Positions 1 through 6,382 of a stretch of 8,294 nt of DNA are shown here, in pieces. The stretch is taken from assembly GCA_016462625.1 (NCBI GenBank), contig JAEMSV010000140.1, forward strand, positions 1 to 8,294. Reading direction: 5' to 3'. The position numbers and the translations under genes are program-made. A model generated the notes under the pieces. It was not told the DNA's origin and did no database searches. It saw nothing but the letters and a program-made list of their open reading frames with translations. The DNA comes from Solirubrobacteraceae bacterium (lineage in GTDB: Bacteria > Actinomycetota > Thermoleophilia > Solirubrobacterales > Solirubrobacteraceae). The number at the start of each line of letters is the position of its first letter. The first letter of the stretch is position 1.

Positions 1-43
1 CGAACCTCTTCGAGATGCCGGCGACTTCGATCGCGTGACCCAT
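1..43 (-). CDS. ABC transporter ATP-binding protein, N-terminal fragment (cut by left edge)
   Basis: Reading the minus strand from an ATG at 43-41 gives MGHAIEVAGISKRF, after which the window ends. The pattern I-E-V-x-G-I-S-K-R-F is the usual first beta strand of ABC ATPases, just before the A-loop and Walker A region, which would lie outside the window. The start has only a weak G-rich stretch (GGGCGG) directly upstream, so a slightly different start is possible. The gene is divergent from pgi, with 61 bp between the two start codons, so any promoters must share that gap. Only 14 residues are visible: the family call rests on this short motif, and no substrate or transporter class can be given. 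Confidence 0.5.
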   Translation of the reverse strand, partial: MGHAIEVAGISKRF

Positions 44-71
44 CCGCCCGCAACGTAGCAAGGTGCCCTGC

Positions 72-98
72 TCGACCGGGTGACGCGGGCGATATCTT
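72..98 (+). promoter_or_regulatory. Possible promoter for a leaderless pgi transcript
   Basis: TATCTT at 93-98 fits the TANNNT form of a -10 box. TCGACC at 72-77 matches four of six bases of a TTGACA -35 box, with a short 15-bp spacer. A start 6-8 bases after the -10 box would fall on or beside the pgi ATG at 105, which also lacks a Shine-Dalgarno sequence. Leaderless mRNAs are common in actinobacteria. The short spacer and weak -35 box make this tentative. Confidence 0.3.
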
Positions 99-104
99 CC
101 GGCC

Positions 105-1739
105 ATGCCACCGACGCAGCTGCCCGCGTGGACCGCGCTGGCCGCACACCGCGAGACCGCCGGAACGCTGCACCTCCGGGAGCTGTTCGACGACGACCCG
201 CACCGCGGGGAGTCATTCGCCCTCGAGGCCGCCGGGCTCTACGTCGATCACGCCAAGCAGCGGATCACGACCGAGACGATCGCGCTGCTCAGCGAGCTGG
301 CCGACCAGGCGGGGGTCGAGGCGCGCCGCGACGCCATGTTCGCCGGGGAGCACATCAACGTCACCGAGGACCGGGCGGTCCTGCACGTCGCGCTGCGGAT
401 GCCCAAGGGACGGTCGCTGATCGTCGACGGGCAGGACGTCGTCGCAGACGTTCACGAGGTCCTCGACCGGATGGCCGCGTTCTCCGAGCGCGTGCGCTCC
501 GGCGAGTGGCGCGGCCACACCGGCGAGCCGATCCGCGCCGTCGTGAACATCGGCATCGGCGGCTCGGACCTCGGGCCGCGGATGGCCTACCGGGCCCTGC
601 GCCCCTATGCGAAGCCCGATCTCGCCGTGCGGTTCGTCAGCAACGTCGATGGCACGGAGTTCTCCGAGGCGGTCAAGGACCTCGACCCGGCGTCGACGCT
701 GTTCCTCGTCAGCTCGAAGACGTTCACCACCCTCGAGACCCTGACGAACGCGCAGACCGCCCGCGACTGGCTGCTCGCCGGCCTGGGCGGCGACGAGTCG
801 GCGATCGCCAAGCACTTCGCGGCGGTGTCGACGAACGCCGAGAAGGTCGCGGCGTTCGGCATCGACACGGCCAACATGTTCGGCTTCTGGGACTGGGTCG
901 GCGGGCGCTACTCGATGGACAGCGCCATCGGCCTGTCGCTGATGCTCGCCATCGGGCCCGAGAAGTTCGGCGAGATGCTCGCAGGGTTCCACGCCGTCGA
1001 CGAGCACTTCCGCACCGCCGAGATCGAAGAGAACCTCCCGCTGCTGGCGGGGCTCATCGGGGTGTGGAACAGCAACTTCCTCGGCGCCGACACCCTCGCG
1101 ATCCTTCCCTACGCCGACGACCTCGGCGACCTGCCCGCGTACCTGCAGCAGCTCGACATGGAGAGCAACGGCAAGCACATCGCGCTCGACGGCACACCGG
1201 CCGGGGTCGACACGGGCCCGATCGTCTGGGGCCAGCCCGGCACCAACGGCCAGCACGCCTTCTACCAGCTGATCCACCAGGGCACGCGGCTCATCCCGTG
1301 CGACTTCATCGGCGCGTGCCAGCCGCTGCGCGACGTCGGCCGCCATCACGATCTGCTCACCGCCAACCTGCTCGCGCAGACCGAGGCGCTCGCGTTCGGC
1401 AAGACCGCCGACGAGGTCCGTGCGGAAGGCGTCCCGGAGGAGCTCGTGCCGCACAAGACCTTCGAGGGCAACCGCCCGACCTCGACGATCCTGATCGACC
1501 GGCTCGAGCCCCGCACGCTCGGCGCGCTCATCGCCTACTACGAGCACAAGGTCTTCACCCAGGGCGCGATCTGGGGCATCGACAGCTTCGATCAGTGGGG
1601 TGTCGAGCTCGGCAAGGTGCTCGCGCAGAACATCATCCCCGAGCTGGAGAACCCCGAGGCACCGCCCGGTGGCCACGATTCCTCGACCAACGCGCTGATC
1701 GCGCGCTACCGCGCCGCCCGCGGACGCGCGACCTCATGA
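105..1739 (+). CDS. pgi: Glucose-6-phosphate isomerase
   Basis: This 544-residue cytoplasmic enzyme interconverts glucose-6-phosphate and fructose-6-phosphate in glycolysis and gluconeogenesis. Its length matches the long (about 550-residue) bacterial and eukaryotic form. Both family signatures are present: [14 protein letters not shown] at 263-276 and the [14 protein letters not shown] stretch at 491-504. Other landmarks are [11 protein letters not shown] at 148-158, the phosphate-binding SSKTFTT loop at 203-209, catalytic Glu353 in DMESNGK, His384 in NGQHAF, and Lys504 at the end of the second signature. No key residue is missing, so it should be active. ATG 105 is chosen because the protein begins at the normal family N-terminus there. 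No Shine-Dalgarno sequence precedes it, which suggests leaderless translation. The stop overlaps the start of the downstream ROK kinase. A long open frame on the opposite strand is only a shadow of its GC-rich codons. Confidence 0.97.
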   Translation: MPPTQLPAWTALAAHRETAGTLHLRELFDDDPHRGESFALEAAGLYVDHAKQRITTETIALLSELADQAGVEARRDAMFAGEHINVTEDRAVLHVALRMPKGRSLIVDGQDVVADVHEVLDRMAAFSERVRSGEWRGHTGEPIRAVVNIGIGGSDLGPRMAYRALRPYAKPDLAVRFVSNVDGTEFSEAVKDLDPASTLFLVSSKTFTTLETLTNAQTARDWLLAGLGGDESAIAKHFAAVSTNAEKVAAFGIDTANMFGFWDWVGGRYSMDSAIGLSLMLAIGPEKFGEMLAGFHAVDEHFRTAEIEENLPLLAGLIGVWNSNFLGADTLAILPYADDLGDLPAYLQQLDMESNGKHIALDGTPAGVDTGPIVWGQPGTNGQHAFYQLIHQGTRLIPCDFIGACQPLRDVGRHHDLLTANLLAQTEALAFGKTADEVRAEGVPEELVPHKTFEGNRPTSTILIDRLEPRTLGALIAYYEHKVFTQGAIWGIDSFDQWGVELGKVLAQNIIPELENPEAPPGGHDSSTNALIARYRAARGRATS

Positions 1740-2698
1740 GCGCGCGCGGGGGCATCGACCTGGGCGGGACGAAGATCCAGGCGATCGTCCTCAGCGACGC
1801 GAACGAGATCATCGGCGAGCACCGCGAGCCGACTCCGCGCGAGGGCGGACCGCCGGCGATCATCGCGGCGATGGCCGATGCGATGCGCGGGGCCACGACC
1901 GCCGCGGGGCTCGAGCTGTCGGGGATCGACGCGGTCGGCGTCGGTGCGCCCGGCGCAGTCGACGCGGCGGCGGGCACGCTCTCCCGAAGCGGGAACCTCG
2001 ACGGCTGGGTCGAGGCCACGGTGCCGCTCTGCGATCTCCTCAGCGCGCAGGTCGACGGGCTCCCGGTCCGGCTCGGCAACGACGTGAGCGTCGCGGTGCA
2101 GGCCGAGGTCGCGCTGGGCGCTGCGCGGGACGTCGCCTCCGCCCTCGGGGTCTTCTGGGGCACGGGCGTCGGCGGGGCGGTCATCTTCGACGGGGTCGAA
2201 TGGGAGGGTCGCGGCGCCGCCGGCGAAATCGGCCACATGGTGGTCAAGCAGGGTGGCCGCCAGTGCCCGTGCGGGCGGCGCGGCTGCATGGAGGCCTACG
2301 CGGGCCGCGGCGCGATGCAGAAGCGCGCGCACCACCTGCACCAGGACCGCGGGCGCAAGACGATCCTCTTCCAGCTCATGAAGGAGAAAGGCAAGCCGGT
2401 GCTGACCTCGAGCGTCTGGGCCAAGGCACTGGAGAAGAGCGACGGGCTGGCGCACGAGCTCGTCAACGAGGCGGTGGAGGCGATCGCGTGCGCCGCGGCG
2501 TCGGCGGTGAACCTGCTCGATCTCGAGCGCGTCGTCCTCGGCGGCGGTCTGGGCCTGCGGCTCGGCGAGGAGTACCGCGTGCGACTCGCCGACGCGATGC
2601 AGCCGCACCTCTTCAAGGACGCCGACCCGCCGCCGCTCGTCCTGGCGGAGCTGGGCGACTTCGGCGGCGCGATCGGAGCCGCGCGGCTCGGGCTCTAG
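1736..2698 (+). CDS. ROK-family sugar kinase, probable glucokinase
   Basis: This 320-residue protein of the ROK family most likely phosphorylates glucose (or a related hexose) with ATP, feeding the isomerase encoded just upstream. Visible landmarks are the N-terminal phosphate-binding DLGGTK at 8-13, GAPG at 70-73, the Asn115-Asp116 pair carrying the expected catalytic base, and GTGVGG at 142-147. The sugar-contacting E-x-G-H motif is at 164-167. The zinc site C-x-C-G-x-x-G-C-x-E has Cys177, Cys179 and Cys184, with His167 as the fourth ligand. VVLGGGLG at 267-274 is the C-terminal nucleotide-side glycine motif. There is no N-terminal helix-turn-helix, so it is a kinase and not a ROK repressor. 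ATG 1736 is chosen because the ROK fold begins there and the ATGA overlap with the pgi stop implies translational coupling; no separate Shine-Dalgarno is visible. The open frame continues upstream through pgi, but that part is shadow sequence. Fructose or mannose specificity cannot be excluded. Confidence 0.92.
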   Translation: MSARGGIDLGGTKIQAIVLSDANEIIGEHREPTPREGGPPAIIAAMADAMRGATTAAGLELSGIDAVGVGAPGAVDAAAGTLSRSGNLDGWVEATVPLCDLLSAQVDGLPVRLGNDVSVAVQAEVALGAARDVASALGVFWGTGVGGAVIFDGVEWEGRGAAGEIGHMVVKQGGRQCPCGRRGCMEAYAGRGAMQKRAHHLHQDRGRKTILFQLMKEKGKPVLTSSVWAKALEKSDGLAHELVNEAVEAIACAAASAVNLLDLERVVLGGGLGLRLGEEYRVRLADAMQPHLFKDADPPPLVLAELGDFGGAIGAARLGL

Positions 2699-2728
2699 AA
2701 CATTCGTTGGCTCGGGGCTCCCCGGTTG

Positions 2729-2750
2729 CGGTCGACCGGTCGGATGACCG
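2729..2750. promoter_or_regulatory. Overlapping CGGTC/GACCG palindromes upstream of the first PilZ gene
   Basis: Positions 2729-2738 form a perfect 10-bp palindrome (CGGTCGACCG). It overlaps a second inverted repeat, CGGTC at 2737-2741 and GACCG at 2746-2750 with a 4-base gap. Four copies of the same pentamer, in alternating orientation, are thus packed into 22 bp, ending 28 bp before the chosen start codon. This could be an operator for a dimeric regulator or an RNA hairpin in the leader. No factor can be named, and GC-rich DNA throws up such repeats by chance. Confidence 0.35.
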
Positions 2751-2778
2751 TTCACCAATGTGGGAGCAGGGAACCCAC

Positions 2779-3357
2779 ATGTTCAAGAGCAAGCCTTCAC
2801 CACTGGACGCCCTCGACGGGCAACAGGCCACCCTGCGCACCAGCGGGCAGACGGGCTCGGTCACCGTCGCGTCGGTGAACGGCAAGAAGCTCACCCTGGA
2901 ATTCGGGGGTGGACCTCGCACCGGTGACGCGATCCTGACGTGCGACCACCCGGATCAGGGCCTCATCAAGGTCCGCGGCACGATGGACAAGAAGGGCGTC
3001 CTCAGCGTCAAGGACGTCGACACCGCCGAGCAGCGACGACTGGCATACCGCATCGCGGTGACGTGCGAGGTCGAGGTGATCCTGACCAGCGGCACGACGC
3101 TCGACTGCATGACCAGCGACCTCTCGGTCGGCGGCCTGCGCATCGCCTCGTGCTTCCGGCTGCGCGTCGATGACAAGGTCACGGTACGGGTGACACTCGG
3201 CGACGAGTCGCTGCTCGTGAAGGCCGAGGTCGCCCGCGCGGAGCCGCGCGGGGGCTGCGGCCTGCGGTTCGTCGAGATGTCGAACGACGACGACCTCAAG
3301 CTCAGCCGGTTCATCACCGAGCTGCAGCGCGGGAATCTCTCCGCAATGGCTCGCTGA
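2779..3357 (+). CDS. YcgR-like PilZ-domain protein (first of a tandem pair)
   Basis: This 192-residue soluble protein is predicted to bind cyclic di-GMP. Residues about 15-82 look like the N-terminal domain of YcgR-type PilZ proteins. Residues about 84-168 form the PilZ domain, with the R-x-x-x-R signature at Arg87-Arg91, D-x-S-x-x-G at Asp114, Ser116 and Gly119, and the closing strand GGCGLRFVE at 158-166. All ligand-contacting positions of the signature are kept. In known members, binding of cyclic di-GMP alters motility, secretion or polysaccharide output through a protein partner; the partner here is unknown. No flagellar gene is in view. ATG 2779 is chosen over an in-frame ATG at 2758 because the paralogue starts at the equivalent place and AGGGAA lies 5 bases upstream. 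The start at 2758 would add seven residues (MWEQGTH). The tandem paralogue begins 94 bp downstream. Confidence 0.9.
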   Translation: MFKSKPSPLDALDGQQATLRTSGQTGSVTVASVNGKKLTLEFGGGPRTGDAILTCDHPDQGLIKVRGTMDKKGVLSVKDVDTAEQRRLAYRIAVTCEVEVILTSGTTLDCMTSDLSVGGLRIASCFRLRVDDKVTVRVTLGDESLLVKAEVARAEPRGGCGLRFVEMSNDDDLKLSRFITELQRGNLSAMAR

Positions 3358-3451
3358 GGCACTCGGACATCCGTCGAGAGGGTCTCCCCACTGGACGAGA
3401 TCCTCTGTACGGTCCGCCGACTGTTTTCTCTCGCTGGGGGGCGGGGCCGGG

Positions 3452-4033
3452 ATGCTGTTCAAGACCAAGCCATCACTGCTGGACGCGCTCGTGGGCGAGC
3501 CCGCCACGCTGCGCACGACCGGGCGCACGGACCCTGCAGCCGTGGTCGCCGTCGACGGCAAGAAGGTCACCATCGCGCGAGAGGGCTCCCCGCGCACCGG
3601 GACCGCCATCCTGATCTGCCCGCACGAGGAGCACGGACTCGTCACCGTCCGCGGCACGATCGACCGCAAGGGCGTCCTCGCCGTCCGCGATGTCTCGACG
3701 TCAGAGGAGCGCCGCAGTGGCTACCGCGTCACCGTGGGCTGCGACGTCCAGGTGACGCTGCCCAACAGCGAGCGCGTCGAATGCCACACGACCGATCTGT
3801 CCGTCGTCGGCACGCGTCTCGCGTCCTGTCCGCGCCTGCGGGCTGACGACAGCGTCCGGGTCATCGTGAACCTGGACGACGAGGTGCTGCTCCTCAAGGC
3901 GCTCGTCGCCCGCGCCGATCCGCGCGGCGGCTGCGGCCTGCGGTTCGTCGAGGTCGGTCGCGACATCGACCAGAAGCTCGGCCACTTCGTCGCCGAGCGC
4001 CAGCGCGGCAACCTGTCCGCGCTGGCGCGTTGA
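3452..4033 (+). CDS. YcgR-like PilZ-domain protein (second of a tandem pair)
   Basis: This 193-residue paralogue of the preceding gene aligns along its whole length without gaps, with about 114 of 192 positions identical by hand count. It has the same two-domain layout, a YcgR-like N-terminal domain and then a PilZ domain. The cyclic-di-GMP signature is complete: Arg88 and Arg92, then Asp115, Ser117 and Gly120. The base after the serine differs (S-V-V-G here, S-V-G-G in the first copy), and the most divergent stretch is residues 101-111, between the two signature motifs. Both ends of the protein are unusually well conserved with the first copy. The start is preceded by a G-rich run (GGGGGGCGGGGCCGGG) and not a clear Shine-Dalgarno. 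The 94-bp gap to the first gene has no obvious promoter or terminator, so co-transcription is possible but unproven. A convergent gene ends 17 bp downstream. Confidence 0.9.
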   Translation: MLFKTKPSLLDALVGEPATLRTTGRTDPAAVVAVDGKKVTIAREGSPRTGTAILICPHEEHGLVTVRGTIDRKGVLAVRDVSTSEERRSGYRVTVGCDVQVTLPNSERVECHTTDLSVVGTRLASCPRLRADDSVRVIVNLDDEVLLLKALVARADPRGGCGLRFVEVGRDIDQKLGHFVAERQRGNLSALAR

Positions 4034-4042
4034 GCGAGCGTC

Positions 4043-4058
4043 TCGGCTGACTAGCCGA
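4043..4058. terminator. Possible bidirectional hairpin terminator at a convergent junction
   Basis: TCGGCT at 4043-4048 and AGCCGA at 4053-4058 form a perfect 6-bp stem with a GACT loop. It lies between the convergent second PilZ gene and the propeller gene, and overlaps the stop codon and final codons of the latter. There is no T-run on either side, so it is not a classic intrinsic terminator. Tail-less hairpins are often proposed as terminators in high-GC actinobacteria. Confidence 0.35.
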
Positions 4059-6204
4059 CCTTGACGGTGACGGTCTTGCTGCCGTCGCCCGCCGATGCCT
4101 CGTTGCCGGCCCACTGACCGACGAACGTCGTGGTGCCCTTCTTGACGTCCCAGCTGGTGGTCGCCTTGCCGGAGCGGTCGAGCTCGACCTGCTTCTGCGT
4201 CCACGACCCGCCGGACTTGCGGCCGGCCACGACGGCGACGTCACCCTGCTTCCCGCCGGAGACCGAGATGGTCACCTGGATCCGCGCGCTCTTCTTGAGC
4301 TTCGTCTTGCTCGCCTTGAGCGTCGCGCTGGAGGCCTTGCCGAACTGGCCGCCCGTCGTGCTGAAGAGCAGCGAGTTCGTCCCGGCCAGCACGTAGCTCG
4401 TGTTGCCGGCGGCGATGCCGTAGCCCTTGATCTCCGCGTTCGTGACCAGCTGCGGCGCCCACGTCGCGCCACCGTCGGTGGTGCGGAGCAGGAAGCCCAG
4501 GTCACCGGCGTTGCCGAACTCGCTGGTGACCAGGTAGCCGTTCTTCGCGGACGAGAACGACATGCCGTAGTAGTCCGTGGAGCCGATGCCCTGGAGCTCA
4601 CTCCACTTCTTGCCATCGGTGGTCTTCCACAGGCGGCCGCCGCTGTCGCGGAGGAAGCCGGTCTTCGCGGTCACGAAGTCCGCGCGGGTGACCTTCGTGT
4701 CCTTTTTCGGGAGCTTCAGCTTCTTCCAGGTCTTGCCCTTGTCGGTGGAGCGCAGCAGTGCCGTGCGACCCCAGACGACGATGGCGCTGCCCGCGTCGTC
4801 GTAGTCGTCGAGCTTCGCCTTGGAGACGTCGCCCTTCACGGTGCTGAAGCTGTCCGCGCCGTTGGTCGAGCGGCGGACGCCGGTCGGGCCGACGAGCAGG
4901 ACGATGCTCGAGCTCGGCGCGTACACGGCGCCGGGCTTCGCAGTCGAGCCCGTGTCGATGTTCGCCCACGAGCTGCCGGTGTTGTTCGACTTGAACAGCT
5001 TGCCCTCGGTGTCGATGGCGTAGCCGATCTGGGCCGTCGGGAACGAGACGTCGAGGATGTCCTCGGACGTCGGAACGCCGACCTTGGTCCACGTCTGGCC
5101 ACCGTCGGTGGTGCGGGCGAGGCCGCCGTTCTCACCGGTGGCGAACGCCGCGCCGCCCGGGGCGGAGCGGATGACGAAGTACTGCCCGGCGAGGCGCGGG
5201 TTGCCGATCGGCGTGAACGTCGCGCCGGCGTCGTTCGAGCCGGCCATGGCACCGTCGCCACCGGCGACCACCACGCGCGTGGCCGACGAGTAGCCGACCG
5301 CGTTGGAGGGCTGCGTCATCGCCGTGACGCGCGAGAACGTGTCGCCGCCGTCGGTCGTGCGCAGGAGGAAGTCGCCCTTCTCGGTCGTGGCGATCGCGTT
5401 GTTGGCGTCGATCGCGCGGACCGTGAAGAGGTTGATCCCGTCAGCGCCCGTGTTCTTCGGCGTCCACGTCGCGCCCGCGTCCTTGGTCACGAGGAAGAGG
5501 CCGCTGCCACCGACCGCGAAGCCGTTGTTGGCGTCGACCATCGTGATGTCGTTGATGGAGCGGTTCGTGTCGTTGACCTGGATCCAGGAGCCGGCACCGT
5601 CGGTCGTCTTGAAGATCTTGCCGCCGGTCGTCGCGGCGAGGCCGATCGTCGTCGTGGCGAAGGCGAGGTCGGTCGGCGTGGCGGTCCCGCCCTGGGCCCG
5701 CGTGCCGGTGATGGCCGTCTTCGGCGACCAGGTAGCGCCGCCGTCGGTCGAGCCGACGACCGTGCCGTCCTCGAGCGTGAGGTAGCCGTTGTTGACGTCG
5801 GTGAAGGACTCGCCCGCGAGCTCCTCCTTGCAGCCGAGGCTGTTGAAGTAGAGGCGGGTGAACGTCTTACCGCCGTCGACCGAGCGCCGGGCCGCGCAGC
5901 CTCCGCCGACGATGAACGCGTCGGGCGAGAGGACCTGCAGCTCGGTGAGCGGAGTCAGGAGGCCGGTAGGAAGACCGCTCCACGTCGCGCCGCCGTCCGT
6001 CGTCTTGACGAGCGTGCCGAACGCGCCGCCGGCGTAGCCCGTCCCGCCCGCGAAGCCGAGGGTGCTGATGGTGGAACCCGTGGGCGTCGGGTTCCCCCAG
6101 TTCCATCCTGATGTTCCGACCCTGACGCTTGCATCAGCAAGAGCAGGGCCGGCCAGCGTCGCGCCGACGGTGCAGAGCAGGGCGGCGAGCGAGCGCGTCT
6201 TCAT
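4051..6204 (-). CDS. Secreted YCF48/BNR-like beta-propeller protein with C-terminal Ig-like domain
   Basis: This 717-residue exported protein has no assignable enzyme activity. Residues 1-25 are a signal peptide: KTR, a hydrophobic core, then A-D-A as a signal peptidase I site. Blade motifs of the form S/T-T-D-G-G-x-T-W recur at about residues 68, 108, 152, 200, 240, 283, 323, 365, 406, 446, 486, 528 and 575, every 40-48 residues, with a degenerate one near 616. Fourteen blades would make two seven-bladed propellers, as in the YCF48 (photosystem II assembly factor) and sialidase/BNR-repeat superfamilies. In non-photosynthetic bacteria such proteins are secreted and of unknown role. Residues about 622-717 are a lysine-rich Ig-like beta-sandwich. 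No transmembrane anchor or LPXTG signal follows. The mature protein has just two cysteines, Cys103 and Cys125, which could form a disulfide. A strong AGGAGG precedes the ATG by 7 bases, fixing the start. Photosynthetic function is unlikely; surface binding is the better guess. Confidence 0.88.
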   Translation of the reverse strand: MKTRSLAALLCTVGATLAGPALADASVRVGTSGWNWGNPTPTGSTISTLGFAGGTGYAGGAFGTLVKTTDGGATWSGLPTGLLTPLTELQVLSPDAFIVGGGCAARRSVDGGKTFTRLYFNSLGCKEELAGESFTDVNNGYLTLEDGTVVGSTDGGATWSPKTAITGTRAQGGTATPTDLAFATTTIGLAATTGGKIFKTTDGAGSWIQVNDTNRSINDITMVDANNGFAVGGSGLFLVTKDAGATWTPKNTGADGINLFTVRAIDANNAIATTEKGDFLLRTTDGGDTFSRVTAMTQPSNAVGYSSATRVVVAGGDGAMAGSNDAGATFTPIGNPRLAGQYFVIRSAPGGAAFATGENGGLARTTDGGQTWTKVGVPTSEDILDVSFPTAQIGYAIDTEGKLFKSNNTGSSWANIDTGSTAKPGAVYAPSSSIVLLVGPTGVRRSTNGADSFSTVKGDVSKAKLDDYDDAGSAIVVWGRTALLRSTDKGKTWKKLKLPKKDTKVTRADFVTAKTGFLRDSGGRLWKTTDGKKWSELQGIGSTDYYGMSFSSAKNGYLVTSEFGNAGDLGFLLRTTDGGATWAPQLVTNAEIKGYGIAAGNTSYVLAGTNSLLFSTTGGQFGKASSATLKASKTKLKKSARIQVTISVSGGKQGDVAVVAGRKSGGSWTQKQVELDRSGKATTSWDVKKGTTTFVGQWAGNEASAGDGSKTVTVKVG
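4459..6003 (-). repeat. Array of propeller-blade coding repeats
   Basis: Thirteen recognisable copies of the S/T-T-D-G-G-x-T-W motif codons occur at intervals of about 120-144 bp inside the propeller gene. Some are nearly identical as DNA: CCACCGTCGGTGGTGCGG occurs at 4469-4486 and again at 5099-5116. The repeats are part of the coding sequence, not a separate element, but the identical patches could recombine or slip and change blade number. Confidence 0.7.
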
Positions 6205-6211
6205 GTGCGTT

Positions 6212-6217
6212 CCTCCT
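6212..6217 (-). promoter_or_regulatory. Ribosome-binding site of the propeller gene
   Basis: On the minus strand this reads AGGAGG, a full Shine-Dalgarno, 7 bases before the ATG at 6204. It decides the start of the propeller gene, which coincides with a good signal peptide. Confidence 0.8.
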
Positions 6218-6229
6218 GAGGGATCAAGT

Positions 6230-6260
6230 CGTTCATGCCGTCCCTGAACGGTCGGGACGG
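6230..6260. promoter_or_regulatory. Overlapping inverted repeats in the propeller-gene leader
   Basis: CGTTCA at 6230-6235 pairs with TGAACG at 6245-6250 (9-base gap), and CCGTCCC at 6238-6244 pairs with GGGACGG at 6254-6260 (9-base gap). The two stems interlock: each stem's arm lies in the other's loop, so they could form a pseudoknot or exclude one another. They sit 26-56 bp upstream of the propeller start and on the far side of the divergent membrane-protein gene. They may be an operator or an RNA leader structure; no known class is recognised. Confidence 0.35.
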
Positions 6261-6338
6261 GCGGAAGTTACGGTGCAGACGACCGTGGCGTGCCGGTTGG
6301 GCCGCTTCGATCATGGTGTGACGAAGGGCGGAACGATG

Positions 6339-6374
6339 TTCCACGGAGCCTTCCCGGGACCTTCCCGTGGAAGG
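6339..6374 (+). promoter_or_regulatory. Self-complementary leader covering the ribosome-binding site of the small membrane-protein gene
   Basis: The Shine-Dalgarno GGAAGG (6369-6374) is exactly complementary to CCTTCC, which occurs twice just upstream, at 6349-6354 and 6360-6365. The nearer copy would form a 6-bp hairpin with a CGT triloop. In addition, TTCCACGG (6339-6346) and CCGTGGAA (6365-6372) form an 8-bp perfect inverted repeat that also buries part of the site. Between them, TCCCGGGA (6352-6359) is itself a palindrome. Any of these pairings would hide the ribosome-binding site, so translation may be regulated. The outer repeat could equally be a DNA operator. Confidence 0.45.
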
Positions 6375-6382
6375 ATGGGCCC

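Noticed and set aside
213..1676. A 487-codon open frame on the minus strand inside pgi
   Set aside because: Long antisense frames are normal in GC-rich genes. The translation is low-complexity and the plus-strand pgi has full catalytic motifs.
80..1735. In-frame upstream extension of the ROK kinase giving a protein of about 870 residues
   Set aside because: The extra part is the +1 shadow of pgi, rich in Arg, Ala, Gly and Pro with no domain. ROK homology begins exactly at the ATG at 1736.
1706..2758. A 350-codon minus-strand frame across the ROK kinase
   Set aside because: It is an antisense shadow of an intact ROK gene, and its Arg/Ala/Asp-rich translation shows no recognisable motif.
3389..3398. 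CCACTGGACG in the gap between the PilZ genes, matching a stretch near the start of the first PilZ gene
   Set aside because: Only about 10 bases match and the flanking translation does not resemble a PilZ N-terminus, so a decayed third copy is not supported.
3358..3451. Promoter or riboswitch (for example a cyclic-di-GMP riboswitch) between the PilZ genes
   Set aside because: I see no convincing -35/-10 pair. The 94-bp gap does not show the conserved cores of known cyclic-di-GMP riboswitches; only a short GAGA/TCTC repeat is visible.
6172..6204. Lipoprotein signal in the propeller protein (cysteine at residue 11)
   Set aside because: The residues before Cys11 are A-L-L, not a lipobox with Gly, Ala or Ser at the last position, and a good A-D-A signal peptidase I site follows.
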